Shown here: piece by piece, positions 6,703 to 21,700 of the stretch | Layout of the letters: every line of letters starts with the position of its first letter | Numbering within the stretch: position 1 is the stretch's first letter | NCBI RefSeq assembly: GCF_027925445.1 | Contig: NZ_AP027149.1 | Location: 2,864,501 to 2,928,500, forward strand | From: Methylocystis bryophila | Lineage (GTDB): Bacteria > Pseudomonadota > Alphaproteobacteria > Rhizobiales > Beijerinckiaceae | DNA length: 64,000 nucleotides | Direction of reading: 5' to 3' | Translations under genes and position numbers: made by a program | Notes under the pieces: generated by a model | What the model saw: only the letters and a program-made list of their open reading frames with translations | The model's database searches: none | Told to the model about the DNA's origin: nothing

Positions 6703-9700
6703 ATGAAAAACGAGAGGTCGCATCAGAATGCGGGCAACGGCTTGAGCTGGCTCCGAGGATGGCGGGAAGTTGCGCGGAACTCGTTGTTCCGCGTCGCGGC
6801 TCTGCTGCTCTTCGCAATCGCGTGCAGCGTGATTGCAACGGGGTCGCTCGCCCAAAGCTCACGTCCTGGCGCCGATTTTCATCCGTCATACGACCAACCC
6901 TTGCGAGGCGCTTTCGACCACGAGAAGACCGGCTTCCCACTCACACGCAGCCACTCCACAGTGGCGTGCGAGTCCTGTCACATAAAGGGCCGCTTCAAGA
7001 ACACTCCGAGATATTGTTTTGGTTGCCACAACGGTTCCGATGTGGCTGGCAGGCCTCCCTCGCATCCTCCGACAACGGAGAAATGCGAGGCCTGCCACGA
7101 TACGACTTTCTGGCGTGACATCCGCATCATCGATCACACGCAGGCTTCTATCGAATGCGCCGCCTGCCACAATGCACGGATCGCTCCCGGCAAGCCGGCC
7201 GGACATATCCGCACGCTTGCATCCTGCCAGCTTTGCCATAACAGCACGTCGAGTTTCGCTAACGCGATCGTGATGAACCACTCGGGGATCGCGAGCGGTT
7301 GTGCGAATTGCCACAACAATGTCACTGCGATTGGTAAGCCGCCGAACCACATCCAGACCGCTCTGCCATGTGAGAGTTGCCATAAGAGCTTTTCCGATTT
7401 CTTGGGAGCGGCGTTCACCCATCAGTCGCAGGACACCAATTGCGTGAGCTGCCACAATGGGACGACGGCGGTCGGCTTAACGACGCCGCCGCATATCCCG
7501 ACCGGGACGATCCAATGCTCGGGCTGCCACAACAATGCGCCGGGGACGCTGCTGACGAGCTTCACGACGGCGCCCGGCTATCCGCAGGCGATGGGGGCGG
7601 CCGGGCATGCGGTGGTGGCGTCGATGCGCTGCGACAGCTGCCACAGCGGCGCCTATACGAACCAGGGTCTGACGGGGGCCTATGGGACGGCGAGCTTCCC
7701 CGGCCATGTGGCGACGAACGGCCAGGACTGCGCCGCCTGCCACAAGAGCGCGGCGACGAGCTTCACGAGCTGGGCCGGGGCAGGCTTCGTGCACACGGCG
7801 GCCAACACCAATTGCGTGAGCTGCCACAATGGGACGACGGCGACGGGCTTGGCGACGCCGCCGCATATCCCGACCGGGACGATCCAGTGCTCGGGCTGCC
7901 ACAACAATGCGCCGGGAACGCAAATCACGAGCTTCGCGACGGCGCCGGGCTATCCGCAGGCGATGGGGGCGGCCGGGCATGCGGTGGCAGCGTCGATGCG
8001 CTGCGACAGCTGCCACAGCGGCGCCTATACGAACCAGGGTCTGACGGGGGCCTATGGGACGGCGAGTTTTGCAGGGCACGTGGCGACGAACGGGCAGGAC
8101 TGCGCCGTCTGTCACAAGAGCGCGGCGACGAGCTTCACGAGCTGGGCCGGGGCAGGCTTCGTGCACACGGCGGCCAACACCAATTGCGTGAGCTGCCACA
8201 ATGGCACGACGGCGACGGGTCTGGCGACGCCGCCGCATATCCCGACCGGGACGATCCAATGCTCGGGCTGCCACAACAATGCGCCGGGAACGCTGCTCAC
8301 GAGCTTCACGACGGCGCCCGGCTATCCGCAGGCGATGGGGGCGGCGGGGCATGCGGTGGTGGCGTCGATGCGCTGCGACAGCTGCCACAGCGGCGCCTAT
8401 ACGAACCAGGGTCTGACGGGGGCCTATGGGACGGCGAGCTTCCCCGGGCACGTGGCGACGAACGGGCAGGACTGCGCCGTCTGTCACAAGAGCGCGGCGA
8501 CGAGCTTCACGAGCTGGGCCGGGGCAGGCTTCGTGCACACGGCGGCCAACACCAATTGCGTGAGCTGCCACAATGGGACGACGGCGACGGGCCTGGCGAC
8601 GCCGCCGCATATCCCGACCGGGACGATCCAGTGCTCGGGCTGCCACAACAATGCGCCGGGGACGCTGCTGACGAGCTTCATCACGGCGCCCGGCTATCCG
8701 CAGGCGATGGGGGCGGCCGGGCATGCGGTGGTGGCGTCGATGCGCTGCGACAGCTGCCACAGCGGCGCCTATACGAACCAGGGTCTGACGGGGGCCTTGG
8801 GGACGGCGAGTTTTGCAGGGCACGTGGCGACGAACGGGCAGGACTGCGCCGTCTGTCACAAGAGCGCGGCGACGAGCTTCACGAGCTGGGCCGGGGCAGG
8901 CTTCGTGCACACGGCGGCCAACACCAATTGCGTGAGCTGCCACAACGGGACGACGGCGACGGGCCTGGTCACGCCGCCGCATATCCCGACCGGGACGATC
9001 CAGTGCTCGGGCTGCCACAACAACGCGCCGGGAACGCTGCTGACGAGCTTCATCACGGCGCCCGGCTATCCGCAGGCGATGGGGGTGGCGGGGCATGCGG
9101 TGGTGGCGTCGATGCGCTGCGACAGCTGCCACAGCGGCGCCTATACGAACCAGGGTCTGACGGGGGCCTATGGGACGGCGAGCTTCCCCGGGCATGTGGC
9201 GACGAACGGCCAGGACTGCGCCGTCTGTCACAAGAGCGCGGCGACGAGCTTCACGAGCTGGGCCGGGGCAGGCTTCGTGCACACGGCGGCCAACACCAAT
9301 TGCGTGAGCTGCCACAATGGGACGACGGCGACGGGCCTGGCGACGCCGCCGCATATCCCGACCGGGACGATCCAGTGCTCGGGCTGCCACAACAATGCGC
9401 CGGGGACGCTGCTGACGAGCTTCATCACGGCGCCCGGCTATCCGCAGGCGATGGGGGCGGCGGGGCATGCGGTGGTGGCGTCGATGCGCTGCGACAGCTG
9501 CCACAGCGGCGCCTATACGAACCAGGGTCTGACGGGGGCCTATGGGACGGCGAGCTTCCCCGGCCATGTGGCGACGAACGGGCAGGACTGCGCCGTCTGT
9601 CACAAGAGCGCGGCGACGAGCTTCACGAGCTGGGCCGGGGCAGGCTTCGTGCACACGGCGGCCAACACCAATTGCGTGAGCTGCCATAATGGGACGACGG

Positions 9701-12700
9701 CGACGGGCCTGGCGACGCCGCCGCATATCCCGACCGGGACGATCCAGTGCTCGGGCTGCCACAGCAATGCGCCGGGAACGCTGCTCACGAGCTTCATCAC
9801 GGCGCCCGGCTATCCGCAGGCGATGGGGGCGGCGGGGCATGCGGTGGTGGCGTCGATGCGCTGCGACAGCTGCCACAGCGGCGCCTATACGAACCAGGGT
9901 CTGACGGGGGCCTATGGGACGGCGAGCTTCCCCGGCCATGTGGCGACGAACGGGCAGGACTGCAGCGTCTGTCACAAGAGCGCGGCGACGAGCTTCACGA
10001 GCTGGGCCGGGGCGGGCTTCGTGCACACGGCGGCCAACACCAATTGCGTGAGCTGCCACAATGGGACGACGGCGACGGGCCTGGCGACGCCGCCGCATAT
10101 CCCGACCGGGACGATCCAGTGCTCGGGCTGCCACAACAATGCGCCGGGGACGCTGCTGACGAGCTTCATCACGGCGCCCGGCTATCCGCAGGCGATGGGG
10201 GCGGCGGGGCATGCGGTGGCAGCGTCGATGCGCTGCGACAGCTGCCACAGCGGCGCCTATACGAACCAGGGTCTGACGGGGGCCTATGGGACGGCGAGCT
10301 TCCCCGGCCATGTGGCGACGAACGGGCAGGACTGCGCCGTCTGTCACAAGAGCGCGGCGACGAGCTTCACGAGCTGGGCCGGGGCAGGCTTCGTGCACAC
10401 GGCGGCCAACACCAATTGCGTGAGCTGCCACAATGGGACGACGGCGACGGGCCTGGCGACGCCGCCGCATATTCCGACCGGGACGATCCAGTGCTCGGGC
10501 TGCCACAGCAATGCGCCGGGAACGCTGCTGACGAGCTTCACGACGGCGCCCGGCTATCCGCAGGCGATGGGGGCGGCCGGGCATGCGGTGGTGGCGTCGA
10601 TGCGCTGCGACAGCTGCCACAGCGGCGCCTATACGAACCAGGGTCTGACGGGGGCCTATGGGACGGCGAGCTTCCCCGGGCATGTGGCGACCAACGGCCA
10701 GGACTGCGCCGTCTGTCACAAGAGCGCGGCGACGAGCTTCACGAGCTGGTCGGGGGCAGGCTTCGTGCACACGGCGGCCAACACCAATTGCGTGAGCTGC
10801 CACAATGGGACGACGGCGACGGGGCTCACGACGCCGCCGCATATCCCGACCGGGACGATCCAGTGCTCGGGCTGCCACAATAATGCGCCGGGAACGCTGC
10901 TCACGAGCTTCATCACGGCGCCCGGCTATCCGCAGGCGATGGGGGCGGCCGGGCATGCGGTGGTGGCGTCGATGCGCTGCGACAGCTGCCACAGCGGCGC
11001 CTATACGAACCAGGGTCTGACGGGGGCCTATGGGACGGCGAGCTTCCCCGGCCATGTGGCGACGAACGGGCAGGACTGCGCCGTCTGTCACAAGAGCGCG
11101 GCGACGAGCTTCACGAGCTGGGCCGGGGCAGGCTTCGTGCACACGGCGGCCAACACCAATTGCGTGAGCTGCCACAATGGGACGACGGCGACGGGCCTGG
11201 CGACGCCGCCGCATATTCCGACCGGGACGATCCAGTGCTCGGGCTGCCACAGCAATGCGCCGGGAACGCTGCTGACGAGCTTCACGACGGCGCCCGGCTA
11301 TCCGCAGGCGATGGGGGCGGCGGGGCATGCGGTGGTGGCGTCGATGCGCTGCGACAGCTGCCACAGCGGCGCCTATACGAACCAGGGTCTGACGGGGGCC
11401 TATGGGACGGCGAGCTTCGCCGGCCATGTGGCGACGAACGGGCAGGACTGCAGCGTCTGTCACAAGAGCGCGGCGACGAGCTTCACGAGCTGGGCCGGGG
11501 CGGGCTTCGTGCACACGGCGGCCAACACCAATTGCGTGAGCTGCCACAATGGGACGACGGCGACGGGCCTGGCGACGCCGCCGCATATCCCGACCGGGAC
11601 GATCCAGTGCTCGGGCTGCCACAACAATGCGCCGGGGACGCTGCTGACGAGCTTCATCACGGCGCCCGGCTATCCGCAGGCGATGGGGGCGGCGGGGCAT
11701 GCGGTGGTGGCGTCGATGCGCTGCGACAGCTGCCACAGCGGCGCCTATACGAACCAGGGTCTGACGGGGGCCTATGGGACGGCGAGCTTCCCCGGCCATG
11801 TGGCGACGAACGGGCAGGACTGCGCCGTCTGTCACAAGAGCGCGGCGACGAGCTTCACGAGCTGGGCCGGGGCAGGCTTCGTGCACACGGCGGCCAACAC
11901 CAATTGCGTGAGCTGCCACAATGGGACGACGGCGACGGGCCTGGCGACGCCGCCGCATATCCCGACCGGGACGATCCAGTGCTCGGGCTGCCACAGCAAT
12001 GCGCCGGGAACGCTGCTCACGAGCTTCACGACGGCGCCCGGCTATCCGCAGGCGATGGGGGCGGCGGGGCATGCGGTGGTGGCGTCGATGCGCTGCGACA
12101 GCTGCCACAGCGGCGCCTATACGAACCAGGGTCTGACGGGGGCCTATGGGACGGCGAGCTTCGCCGGCCATGTGGCGACGAACGGGCAGGACTGCAGCGT
12201 CTGTCACAAGAGCGCGGCGACGAGCTTCACGAGCTGGGCCGGGGCGGGCTTCGTGCACACGGCGGCCAACACCAATTGCGTGAGCTGCCACAATGGGACG
12301 ACGGCGACGGGCCTGGCGACGCCGCCGCATATCCCGACCGGGACGATCCAGTGCTCGGGCTGCCACAACAATGCGCCGGGGACGCTGCTGACGAGCTTCA
12401 TCACGGCGCCCGGCTATCCGCAGGCGATGGGGGCGGCGGGGCATGCGGTGGTGGCGTCGATGCGCTGCGACAGCTGCCACAGCGGCGCCTATACGAACCA
12501 GGGTCTGACGGGGGCCTATGGGACGGCGAGCTTCCCCGGCCATGTGGCGACGAACGGCCAGGACTGCGCCGTCTGTCACAAGAGCGCGGCGACGAGCTTC
12601 ACGAGCTGGTCGGGGGCAGGCTTCGTGCACACGGCGGCCAACACCAATTGCGTGAGCTGCCATAATGGGACGACGGCGACGGGCCTGGCGACGCCGCCGC

Positions 12701-15700
12701 ATATTCCGACCGGGACGATCCAGTGCTCGGGCTGTCACAGCAACGCGCCGGGAACGCTGCTGACGAGCTTCACGACGGCGCCCGGCTATCCGCAGGCGAT
12801 GGGGGCGGCGGGGCATGCGGTGGTGGCGTCGATGCGCTGCGACAGCTGCCACAGCGGCGCCTATACGAACCAGGGTCTGACGGGGGCCTATGGGACGGCG
12901 AGCTTCCCCGGGCATGTGGCGACGAACGGGCAGGACTGCGCCGTCTGTCACAAGAGCGCGGCGACGAGCTTCACGAGCTGGTCGGGGGCAGGCTTCGTGC
13001 ACACGGCGGCCAACACCAATTGCGTGAGCTGCCACAATGGGACGACGGCGACGGGTCTGGCGACGCCGCCGCATATCCCGACCGGGACGATCCAGTGCTC
13101 GGGCTGCCACAACAATGCGCCGGGGACGCTGCTGACGAGCTTCACGACGGCGCCCGGCTATCCGCAGGCGATGGGGGCGGCGGGGCATGCGGTGGCAGCG
13201 TCGATGCGCTGCGACAGCTGCCACAGCGGCGCCTATACGAACCAGGGTCTGACGGGGGCCTATGGGACGGCGAGCTTCCCCGGCCATGTGGCGACGAACG
13301 GGCAGGACTGCGCCGTCTGTCACAAGAGCGCGGCGACGAGCTTCACGAGCTGGGCCGGGGCAGGCTTCGTGCACACGGCGGCCAACACCAATTGCGTGAG
13401 CTGCCACAATGGGACGACGGCGACGGGCCTGGCGACGCCGCCGCATATCCCGACCGGGACGATCCAGTGCTCGGGCTGCCACAACAATGCGCCGGGGACG
13501 CTGCTGACGAGCTTCACGACGGCGCCCGGCTATCCGCAGGCGATGGGGGCGGCGGGGCATGCGGTGGCAGCGTCGATGCGCTGCGACAGCTGCCACAGCG
13601 GCGCCTATACGAACCAGGGTCTGACGGGGGCCTATGGGACGGCGAGCTTCCCCGGCCATGTGGCGACGAACGGGCAGGACTGCGCCGTCTGTCACAAGAG
13701 CGCGGCGACGAGCTTCACGAGCTGGGCCGGGGCAGGCTTCGTGCACACGGCGGCCAACACCAATTGCGTGAGCTGCCACAATGGGACGACGGCGACGGGC
13801 CTGGCGACGCCGCCGCATATCCCGACCGGGACGATCCAGTGCTCGGGCTGCCACAACAATGCGCCGGGGACGCTGCTGACGAGCTTCATCACGGCGCCCG
13901 GCTATCCGCAGGCGATGGGGGCGGCGGGGCATGCGGTGGTGGCGTCGATGCGCTGCGACAGCTGCCACAGCGGCGCCTATACGAACCAGGGTCTGACGGG
14001 GGCCTATGGGACGGCGAGCTTCCCCGGCCATGTGGCGACGAACGGGCAGGACTGCGCCGTCTGTCACAAGAGCGCGGCGACGAGCTTCACGAGCTGGGCC
14101 GGGGCAGGCTTCGTGCACACGGCGGCCAACACCAATTGCGTGAGCTGCCACAATGGGACGACGGCGACGGGCCTGGCGACGCCGCCGCATATCCCGACCG
14201 GGACGATCCAGTGCTCGGGCTGCCACAACAATGCGCCGGGGACGCTGCTGACGAGCTTCATCACGGCGCCCGGCTATCCGCAGGCGATGGGGGCGGCGGG
14301 GCATGCGGTGGTGGCGTCGATGCGCTGCGACAGCTGCCACAGCGGCGCCTATACGAACCAGGGTCTGACGGGGGCCTATGGGACGGCGAGCTTCCCCGGC
14401 CATGTGGCGACGAACGGGCAGGACTGCGCCGTCTGTCACAAGAGCGCGGCGACGAGCTTCACGAGCTGGGCCGGGGCAGGCTTCGTGCACACGGCGGCCA
14501 ACACCAATTGCGTGAGCTGCCACAATGGGACGACGGCGACGGGCCTGGCGACGCCGCCGCATATCCCGACCGGGACGATCCAGTGCTCGGGCTGCCACAA
14601 CAATGCGCCGGGGACGCTGCTGACGAGCTTCATCACGGCGCCCGGCTATCCGCAGGCGATGGGGGCGGCGGGGCATGCGGTGGTGGCGTCGATGCGCTGC
14701 GACAGCTGCCACAGCGGCGCCTATACGAACCAGGGTCTGACGGGGGCCTATGGGACGGCGAGCTTCCCCGGGCATGTGGCGACGAACGGGCAGGACTGCA
14801 GCGTCTGTCACAAGAGCGCGGCGACGAGCTTCACGAGCTGGTCGGGGGCAGGCTTCGTGCACACGGCGGCCAACACCAATTGCGTGAGCTGCCACAATGG
14901 GACGACGGCGACGGGCCTGGCGACGCCGCCGCATATCCCGACCGGGACGATCCAGTGCTCGGGCTGCCACAACAATGCGCCGGGGACGCTGCTGACGAGC
15001 TTCACGACGGCGCCCGGCTATCCGCAGGCGATGGGAACGGCCGGGCATGCGGTGGCAGCGTCGATGCGCTGCGACAGCTGCCACAGCGGCGCCTATACGA
15101 ACCAGGGTCTGACGGGGGCCTATGGGACGGCGAGCTTCCCCGGCCATGTGGCGACGAACGGGCAGGACTGCGCCGTCTGTCACAAGAGCGCGGCGACGAG
15201 CTTCACGAGCTGGGCCGGGGCAGGCTTCGTGCACACGGCGGCCAACACCAATTGCGTGAGCTGCCACAATGGGACGACGGCGACGGGCCTGGCGACGCCG
15301 CCGCATATCCCGACCGGGACGATCCAGTGCTCGGGCTGCCACAACAATGCGCCGGGGACGCTGCTGACGAGCTTCACGACGGCGCCCGGCTATCCGCAGG
15401 CGATGGGAACGGCCGGGCATGCGGTGGCAGCGTCGATGCGCTGCGACAGCTGCCACAGCGGCGCCTATACGAACCAGGGTCTGACGGGGGCCTATGGGAC
15501 GGCGAGCTTCCCCGGGCATGTGGCGACGAACGGGCAGGACTGCAGCGTCTGTCACAAGAGCGCGGCGACGAGCTTCACGAGCTGGTCGGGGGCAGGCTTC
15601 GTGCACACGGCGGCCAACACCAATTGCGTGAGCTGCCACAATGGGACGACGGCGACGGGCCTGGCGACGCCGCCGCATATCCCGACCGGGACGATCCAGT

Positions 15701-18700
15701 GCTCGGGCTGCCACAACAATGCGCCGGGGACGCTGCTGACGAGCTTCATCACGGCGCCCGGCTATCCGCAGGCGATGGGGGCGGCCGGGCATGCGGTGGT
15801 GGCGTCGATGCGCTGCGACAGCTGCCACAGCGGCGCCTATACGAACCAGGGTCTGACGGGGGCCTATGGGACGGCGAGCTTCCCCGGCCATGTGGCGACG
15901 AACGGGCAGGACTGCAGCGTCTGTCACAAGAGCGCGGCGACGAGCTTCACGAGCTGGGCCGGGGCAGGCTTCGTGCACACGGCGGCCAACACCAATTGCG
16001 TGAGCTGCCACAATGGGACGACGGCGACGGGCCTGGCGACGCCGCCGCATATCCCGACCGGGACGATCCAGTGCTCGGGCTGCCACAACAATGCGCCGGG
16101 GACGCTGCTGACGAGCTTCATCACGGCGCCCGGCTATCCGCAGGCGATGGGGGCGGCGGGGCATGCGGTGGTGGCGTCGATGCGCTGCGACAGCTGCCAC
16201 AGCGGCGCCTATACGAACCAGGGTCTGACGGGGGCCTATGGGACGGCGAGCTTCCCCGGGCATGTGGCGACGAACGGCCAGGACTGCGCCGTCTGTCACA
16301 AGAGCGCGGCGACGAGCTTCACGAGCTGGTCGGGGGCAGGCTTCGTGCACACGGCGGCCAACACCAATTGCGTGAGCTGCCACAATGGGACGACGGCGAC
16401 GGGTCTGGCGACGCCGCCGCATATCCCGACCGGGACGATCCAGTGCTCGGGCTGCCACAACAATGCGCCGGGGACGCTGCTGACGAGCTTCACGACGGCG
16501 CCCGGCTATCCGCAGGCGATGGGGGCGGCGGGGCATGCGGTGGTGGCGTCGATGCGCTGCGACAGCTGCCACAGCGGCGCCTATACGAACCAGGGTCTGA
16601 CGGGGGCCTATGGGACGGCGAGCTTCCCCGGCCATGTGGCGACGAACGGGCAGGACTGCAGCGTCTGTCACAAGAGCGCGGCGACGAGCTTCACGAGCTG
16701 GGCCGGGGCAGGCTTCGTGCACACGGCGGCCAACACCAATTGCGTGAGCTGCCACAATGGGACGACGGCGACGGGCCTGGCGACGCCGCCGCATATCCCG
16801 ACCGGGACGATCCAGTGCTCGGGCTGCCACAGCAATGCGCCGGGAACGCTGCTGACGAGCTTCACGACGGCGCCCGGCTATCCGCAGGCGATGGGGGCGG
16901 CGGGGCATGCGGTCGTGGCGTCGATGCGCTGCGACAGCTGCCACAGCGGCGCCTATACGAACCAGGGTCTGACGGGGGCCTATGGGACGGCGAGCTTCGC
17001 CGGGCACGTGGCGACGAACGGGCAGGACTGCAGCGTCTGTCATAAGAGCGCGGCGACGAGCTTCACGAGCTGGTCGGGGGCAGGCTTCGTGCACACGGCG
17101 GCCAACACCAATTGCGTGAGCTGCCACAATGGGACGACGGCGACGGGCTTGGCGACGCCGCCGCATATCCCGACCGGGACGATCCAGTGCTCGGGCTGCC
17201 ACAGCAATGCGCCGGGAACGCTGCTGACGAGCTTCATCACGGCGCCCGGCTATCCGCAGGCGATGGGGGCGGCGGGGCATGCGGTGGTGGCGTCGATGCG
17301 CTGCGACAGCTGCCACAGCGGCGCCTATACGAACCAGGGTCTGACGGGGGCCTATGGGACGGCGAGCTTCCCCGGGCATGTGGCGACGAACGGCCAGGAC
17401 TGCGCCGTCTGTCACAAGAGCGCGGCGACGAGCTTCACGAGCTGGTCGGGGGCAGGCTTCGTGCACACGGCGGCCAACACCAATTGCGTGAGCTGCCACA
17501 ATGGGACGACGGCGACGGGCCTGGCGACGCCGCCGCATATTCCGACCGGGACGATCCAGTGCTCGGGCTGCCACAGCAATGCGCCGGGGACGCTGCTGAC
17601 GAGCTTCATCACGGCGCCCGGCTATCCGCAGGCGATGGGGGCGGCCGGGCATGCGGTGGTGGCGTCGATGCGCTGCGACAGCTGCCACAGCGGCGCCTAT
17701 ACGAACCAGGGTCTGACGGGGGCCTATGGGACGGCGAGCTTCCCCGGCCATGTGGCGACGAACGGCCAGGACTGCAGCGTCTGTCACAAGAGCGCGGCGA
17801 CGAGCTTCACGAGCTGGGCCGGGGCAGGCTTCGTGCACACGGCGGCCAACACCAATTGCGTGAGCTGCCACAATGGGACGACGGCGACGGGCCTGGCGAC
17901 GCCGCCGCATATCCCGACCGGGACGATCCAGTGCTCGGGCTGCCACAACAATGCGCCGGGGACGCTGCTGACGAGCTTCATCACGGCGCCCGGCTATCCG
18001 CAGGCGATGGGGGCGGCGGGGCATGCGGTGGCAGCGTCGATGCGCTGCGACAGCTGCCACAGCGGCGCCTATACGAACCAGGGTCTGACGGGGGCCTATG
18101 GGACGGCGAGCTTCCCCGGCCATGTGGCGACGAACGGGCAGGACTGCGCCGTCTGTCACAAGAGCGCGGCGACGAGCTTCACGAGCTGGGCCGGGGCAGG
18201 CTTCGTGCACACGGCGGCCAACACCAATTGCGTGAGCTGCCACAATGGGACGACGGCGACGGGCCTGGCGACGCCGCCGCATATCCCGACCGGGACGATC
18301 CAGTGCTCGGGCTGCCACAGCAATGCGCCGGGAACGCTGCTCACGAGCTTCACGACGGCGCCCGGCTATCCGCAGGCGATGGGGGCGGCGGGGCATGCGG
18401 TGGTGGCGTCGATGCGCTGCGACAGCTGCCACAGCGGCGCCTATACGAACCAGGGTCTGACGGGGGCCTTGGGGACGGCGAGTTTTGCAGGGCACGTGGC
18501 GACGAACGGGCAGGACTGCGCCGTCTGTCACAAGAGCGCGGCGACGAGCTTCACGAGCTGGTCGGGGGCAGGCTTCGTGCACACGGCGGCCAACACCAAT
18601 TGCGTGAGCTGCCACAATGGGACGACGGCGACGGGTCTGGCGACGCCGCCGCATATTCCGACCGGGACGATCCAGTGCTCGGGCTGCCACAGCAATGCGC

Positions 18701-21700
18701 CGGGAACGCTGCTGACGAGCTTCACGACGGCGCCCGGCTATCCGCAGGCGATGGGGGCGGCGGGGCATGCGGTCGTGGCGTCGATGCGCTGCGACAGCTG
18801 CCACAGCGGCGCCTATACGAACCAGGGTCTGACGGGGGCCTATGGGACGGCGAGCTTCCCCGGGCATGTGGCGACCAACGGCCAGGACTGCGCCGTCTGT
18901 CACAAGAGCGCGGCGACGAGCTTCACGAGCTGGTCGGGGGCAGGCTTCGTGCACACGGCGGCCAACACCAATTGCGTGAGCTGCCATAATGGGACGACGG
19001 CGACGGGTCTGGTCACGCCGCCGCATATTCCGACCGGGACGATCCAGTGCTCGGGCTGCCACAGCAATGCGCCGGGAACGCTGCTGACGAGCTTCACGAC
19101 GGCGCCCGGCTATCCGCAGGCGATGGGGGCGGCCGGGCATGCGGTGGCAGCGTCGATGCGCTGCGACAGCTGCCACAGCGGCGCCTATACGAACCAGGGT
19201 CTGACGGGGGCCTTGGGGACGGCGAGTTTTGCAGGGCACGTGGCGACGAACGGGCAGGACTGCGCCGTCTGTCACAAGAGCGCGGCGACGAGCTTCACGA
19301 GCTGGTCGGGGGCAGGCTTCGTGCACACGGCGGCCAACACCAATTGCGTGAGCTGCCACAATGGGACGACGGCGACGGGTCTGGCGACGCCGCCGCATAT
19401 TCCGACCGGGACGATCCAGTGCTCGGGCTGCCACAGCAATGCGCCGGGAACGCTGCTGACGAGCTTCACGACGGCGCCCGGCTATCCGCAGGCGATGGGG
19501 GCGGCGGGGCATGCGGTCGTGGCGTCGATGCGCTGCGACAGCTGCCACAGCGGCGCCTATACGAACCAGGGTCTGACGGGGGCCTATGGGACGGCGAGCT
19601 TCGCCGGCCATGTGGCGACGAACGGGCAGGACTGCAGCGTCTGTCATAAGAGCGCGGCGACGAGCTTCACGAGCTGGTCGGGGGCAGGCTTCGTGCACAC
19701 GGCGGCCAACACCAATTGCGTGAGCTGCCATAATGGGACGACGGCGACGGGCTTGGCGACGCCGCCGCATATTCCGACCGGGACGATCCAGTGCTCGGGC
19801 TGCCACAGCAATGCGCCGGGGACGCTGCTGACGAGCTTCATCACGGCGCCCGGCTATCCGCAGGCGATGGGGGCGGCCGGGCATGCGGTGGCAGCGTCGA
19901 TGCGCTGCGACAGCTGCCACAGCGGCGCCTATACGAACCAGGGTCTGACGGGGGCCTATGGGACGGCGAGCTTCCCCGGCCATGTGGCGACGAACGGCCA
20001 GGACTGCGCCGTCTGTCACAAGAGCGCGGCGACGAGCTTCACGAGCTGGTCGGGGGCAGGCTTCGTGCACACGGCGGCCAACACCAATTGCGTGAGCTGC
20101 CACAATGGGACGACGGCGACGGGCCTGGCGACGCCGCCGCATATTCCGACCGGGACGATCCAGTGCTCGGGCTGCCACAGCAATGCGCCGGGGACGCTGC
20201 TGACGAGCTTCATCACGGCGCCCGGCTATCCGCAGGCGATGGGGGCGGCCGGGCATGCGGTGGTGGCGTCGATGCGCTGCGACAGCTGCCACAGCGGCGC
20301 CTATACGAACCAGGGTCTGACGGGGGCCTATGGGACGGCGAGCTTCCCCGGGCATGTGGCGACCAACGGCCAGGACTGCGCCGTCTGTCACAAGAGCGCG
20401 GCGACGAGCTTCACGAGCTGGTCGGGGGCAGGCTTCGTGCACACGGCGGCCAACACCAATTGCGTGAGCTGCCACAATGGGACGACGGCGACGGGTCTGG
20501 CGACGCCGCCGCATATTCCGACCGGGACGATCCAGTGCTCGGGCTGCCACAGCAATGCGCCGGGGACGCTGCTGACGAGCTTCATCACGGCGCCCGGCTA
20601 TCCGCAGGCGATGGGGGCGGCCGGGCATGCGGTGGTGGCGTCGATGCGCTGCGACAGCTGCCACAGCGGCGCCTATACGAACCAGGGTCTGACGGGGGCC
20701 TTGGGGACGGCGAGTTTTGCAGGGCACGTGGCGACGAACGGGCAGGACTGCGCCGTCTGTCACAAGAGCGCGGCGACGAGCTTCACGAGCTGGGCCGGGG
20801 CAGGCTTCGTGCACACGGCGGCCAACACCAATTGCGTGAGCTGCCACAATGGGACGACGGCGACGGGCCTGGCGACGCCGCCGCATATTCCGACCGGGAC
20901 GATCCAGTGCTCGGGCTGCCACAGCAATGCGCCGGGAACGCTGCTGACGAGCTTCACGACGGCGCCCGGCTATCCGCAGGCGATGGGGGCGGCGGGGCAT
21001 GCGGTCGTGGCGTCGATGCGCTGCGACAGCTGCCACAGCGGCGCCTATACGAACCAGGGTCTGACGGGGGCCTATGGGACGGCGAGCTTCCCCGGGCATG
21101 TGGCGACCAACGGCCAGGACTGCGCCGTCTGTCACAAGAGCGCGGCGACGAGCTTCACGAGCTGGTCGGGGGCAGGCTTCGTGCACACGGCGGCCAACAC
21201 CAATTGCGTGAGCTGCCACAATGGGACGACGGCGACGGGCCTGGCGACGCCGCCGCATATCCCGACCGGGACGATCCAGTGCTCGGGCTGCCACAATAAT
21301 GCGCCGGGGACGCTGCTGACGAGCTTCACGACGGCGCCCGGCTATCCGCAGGCGATGGGAACGGCCGGGCATGCGGTGGCAGCGTCGATGCGCTGCGACA
21401 GCTGCCACAGCGGCGCCTATACGAACCAGGGTCTGACGGGGGCCTTGGGGACGGCGAGTTTTGCAGGGCACGTGGCGACGAACGGCCAGGACTGCAGCGT
21501 CTGTCATAAGAGCGCGGCGACGAGCTTCACGAGCTGGTCGGGGGCAGGCTTCGTGCACACGGCGGCCAACACCAATTGCGTGAGCTGCCACAATGGGACG
21601 ACGGCGACGGGCCTGGCGACGCCGCCGCATATCCCGACCGGGACGATCCAGTGCTCGGGCTGCCACAACAATGCGCCGGGGACGCTGCTGACGAGCTTCA

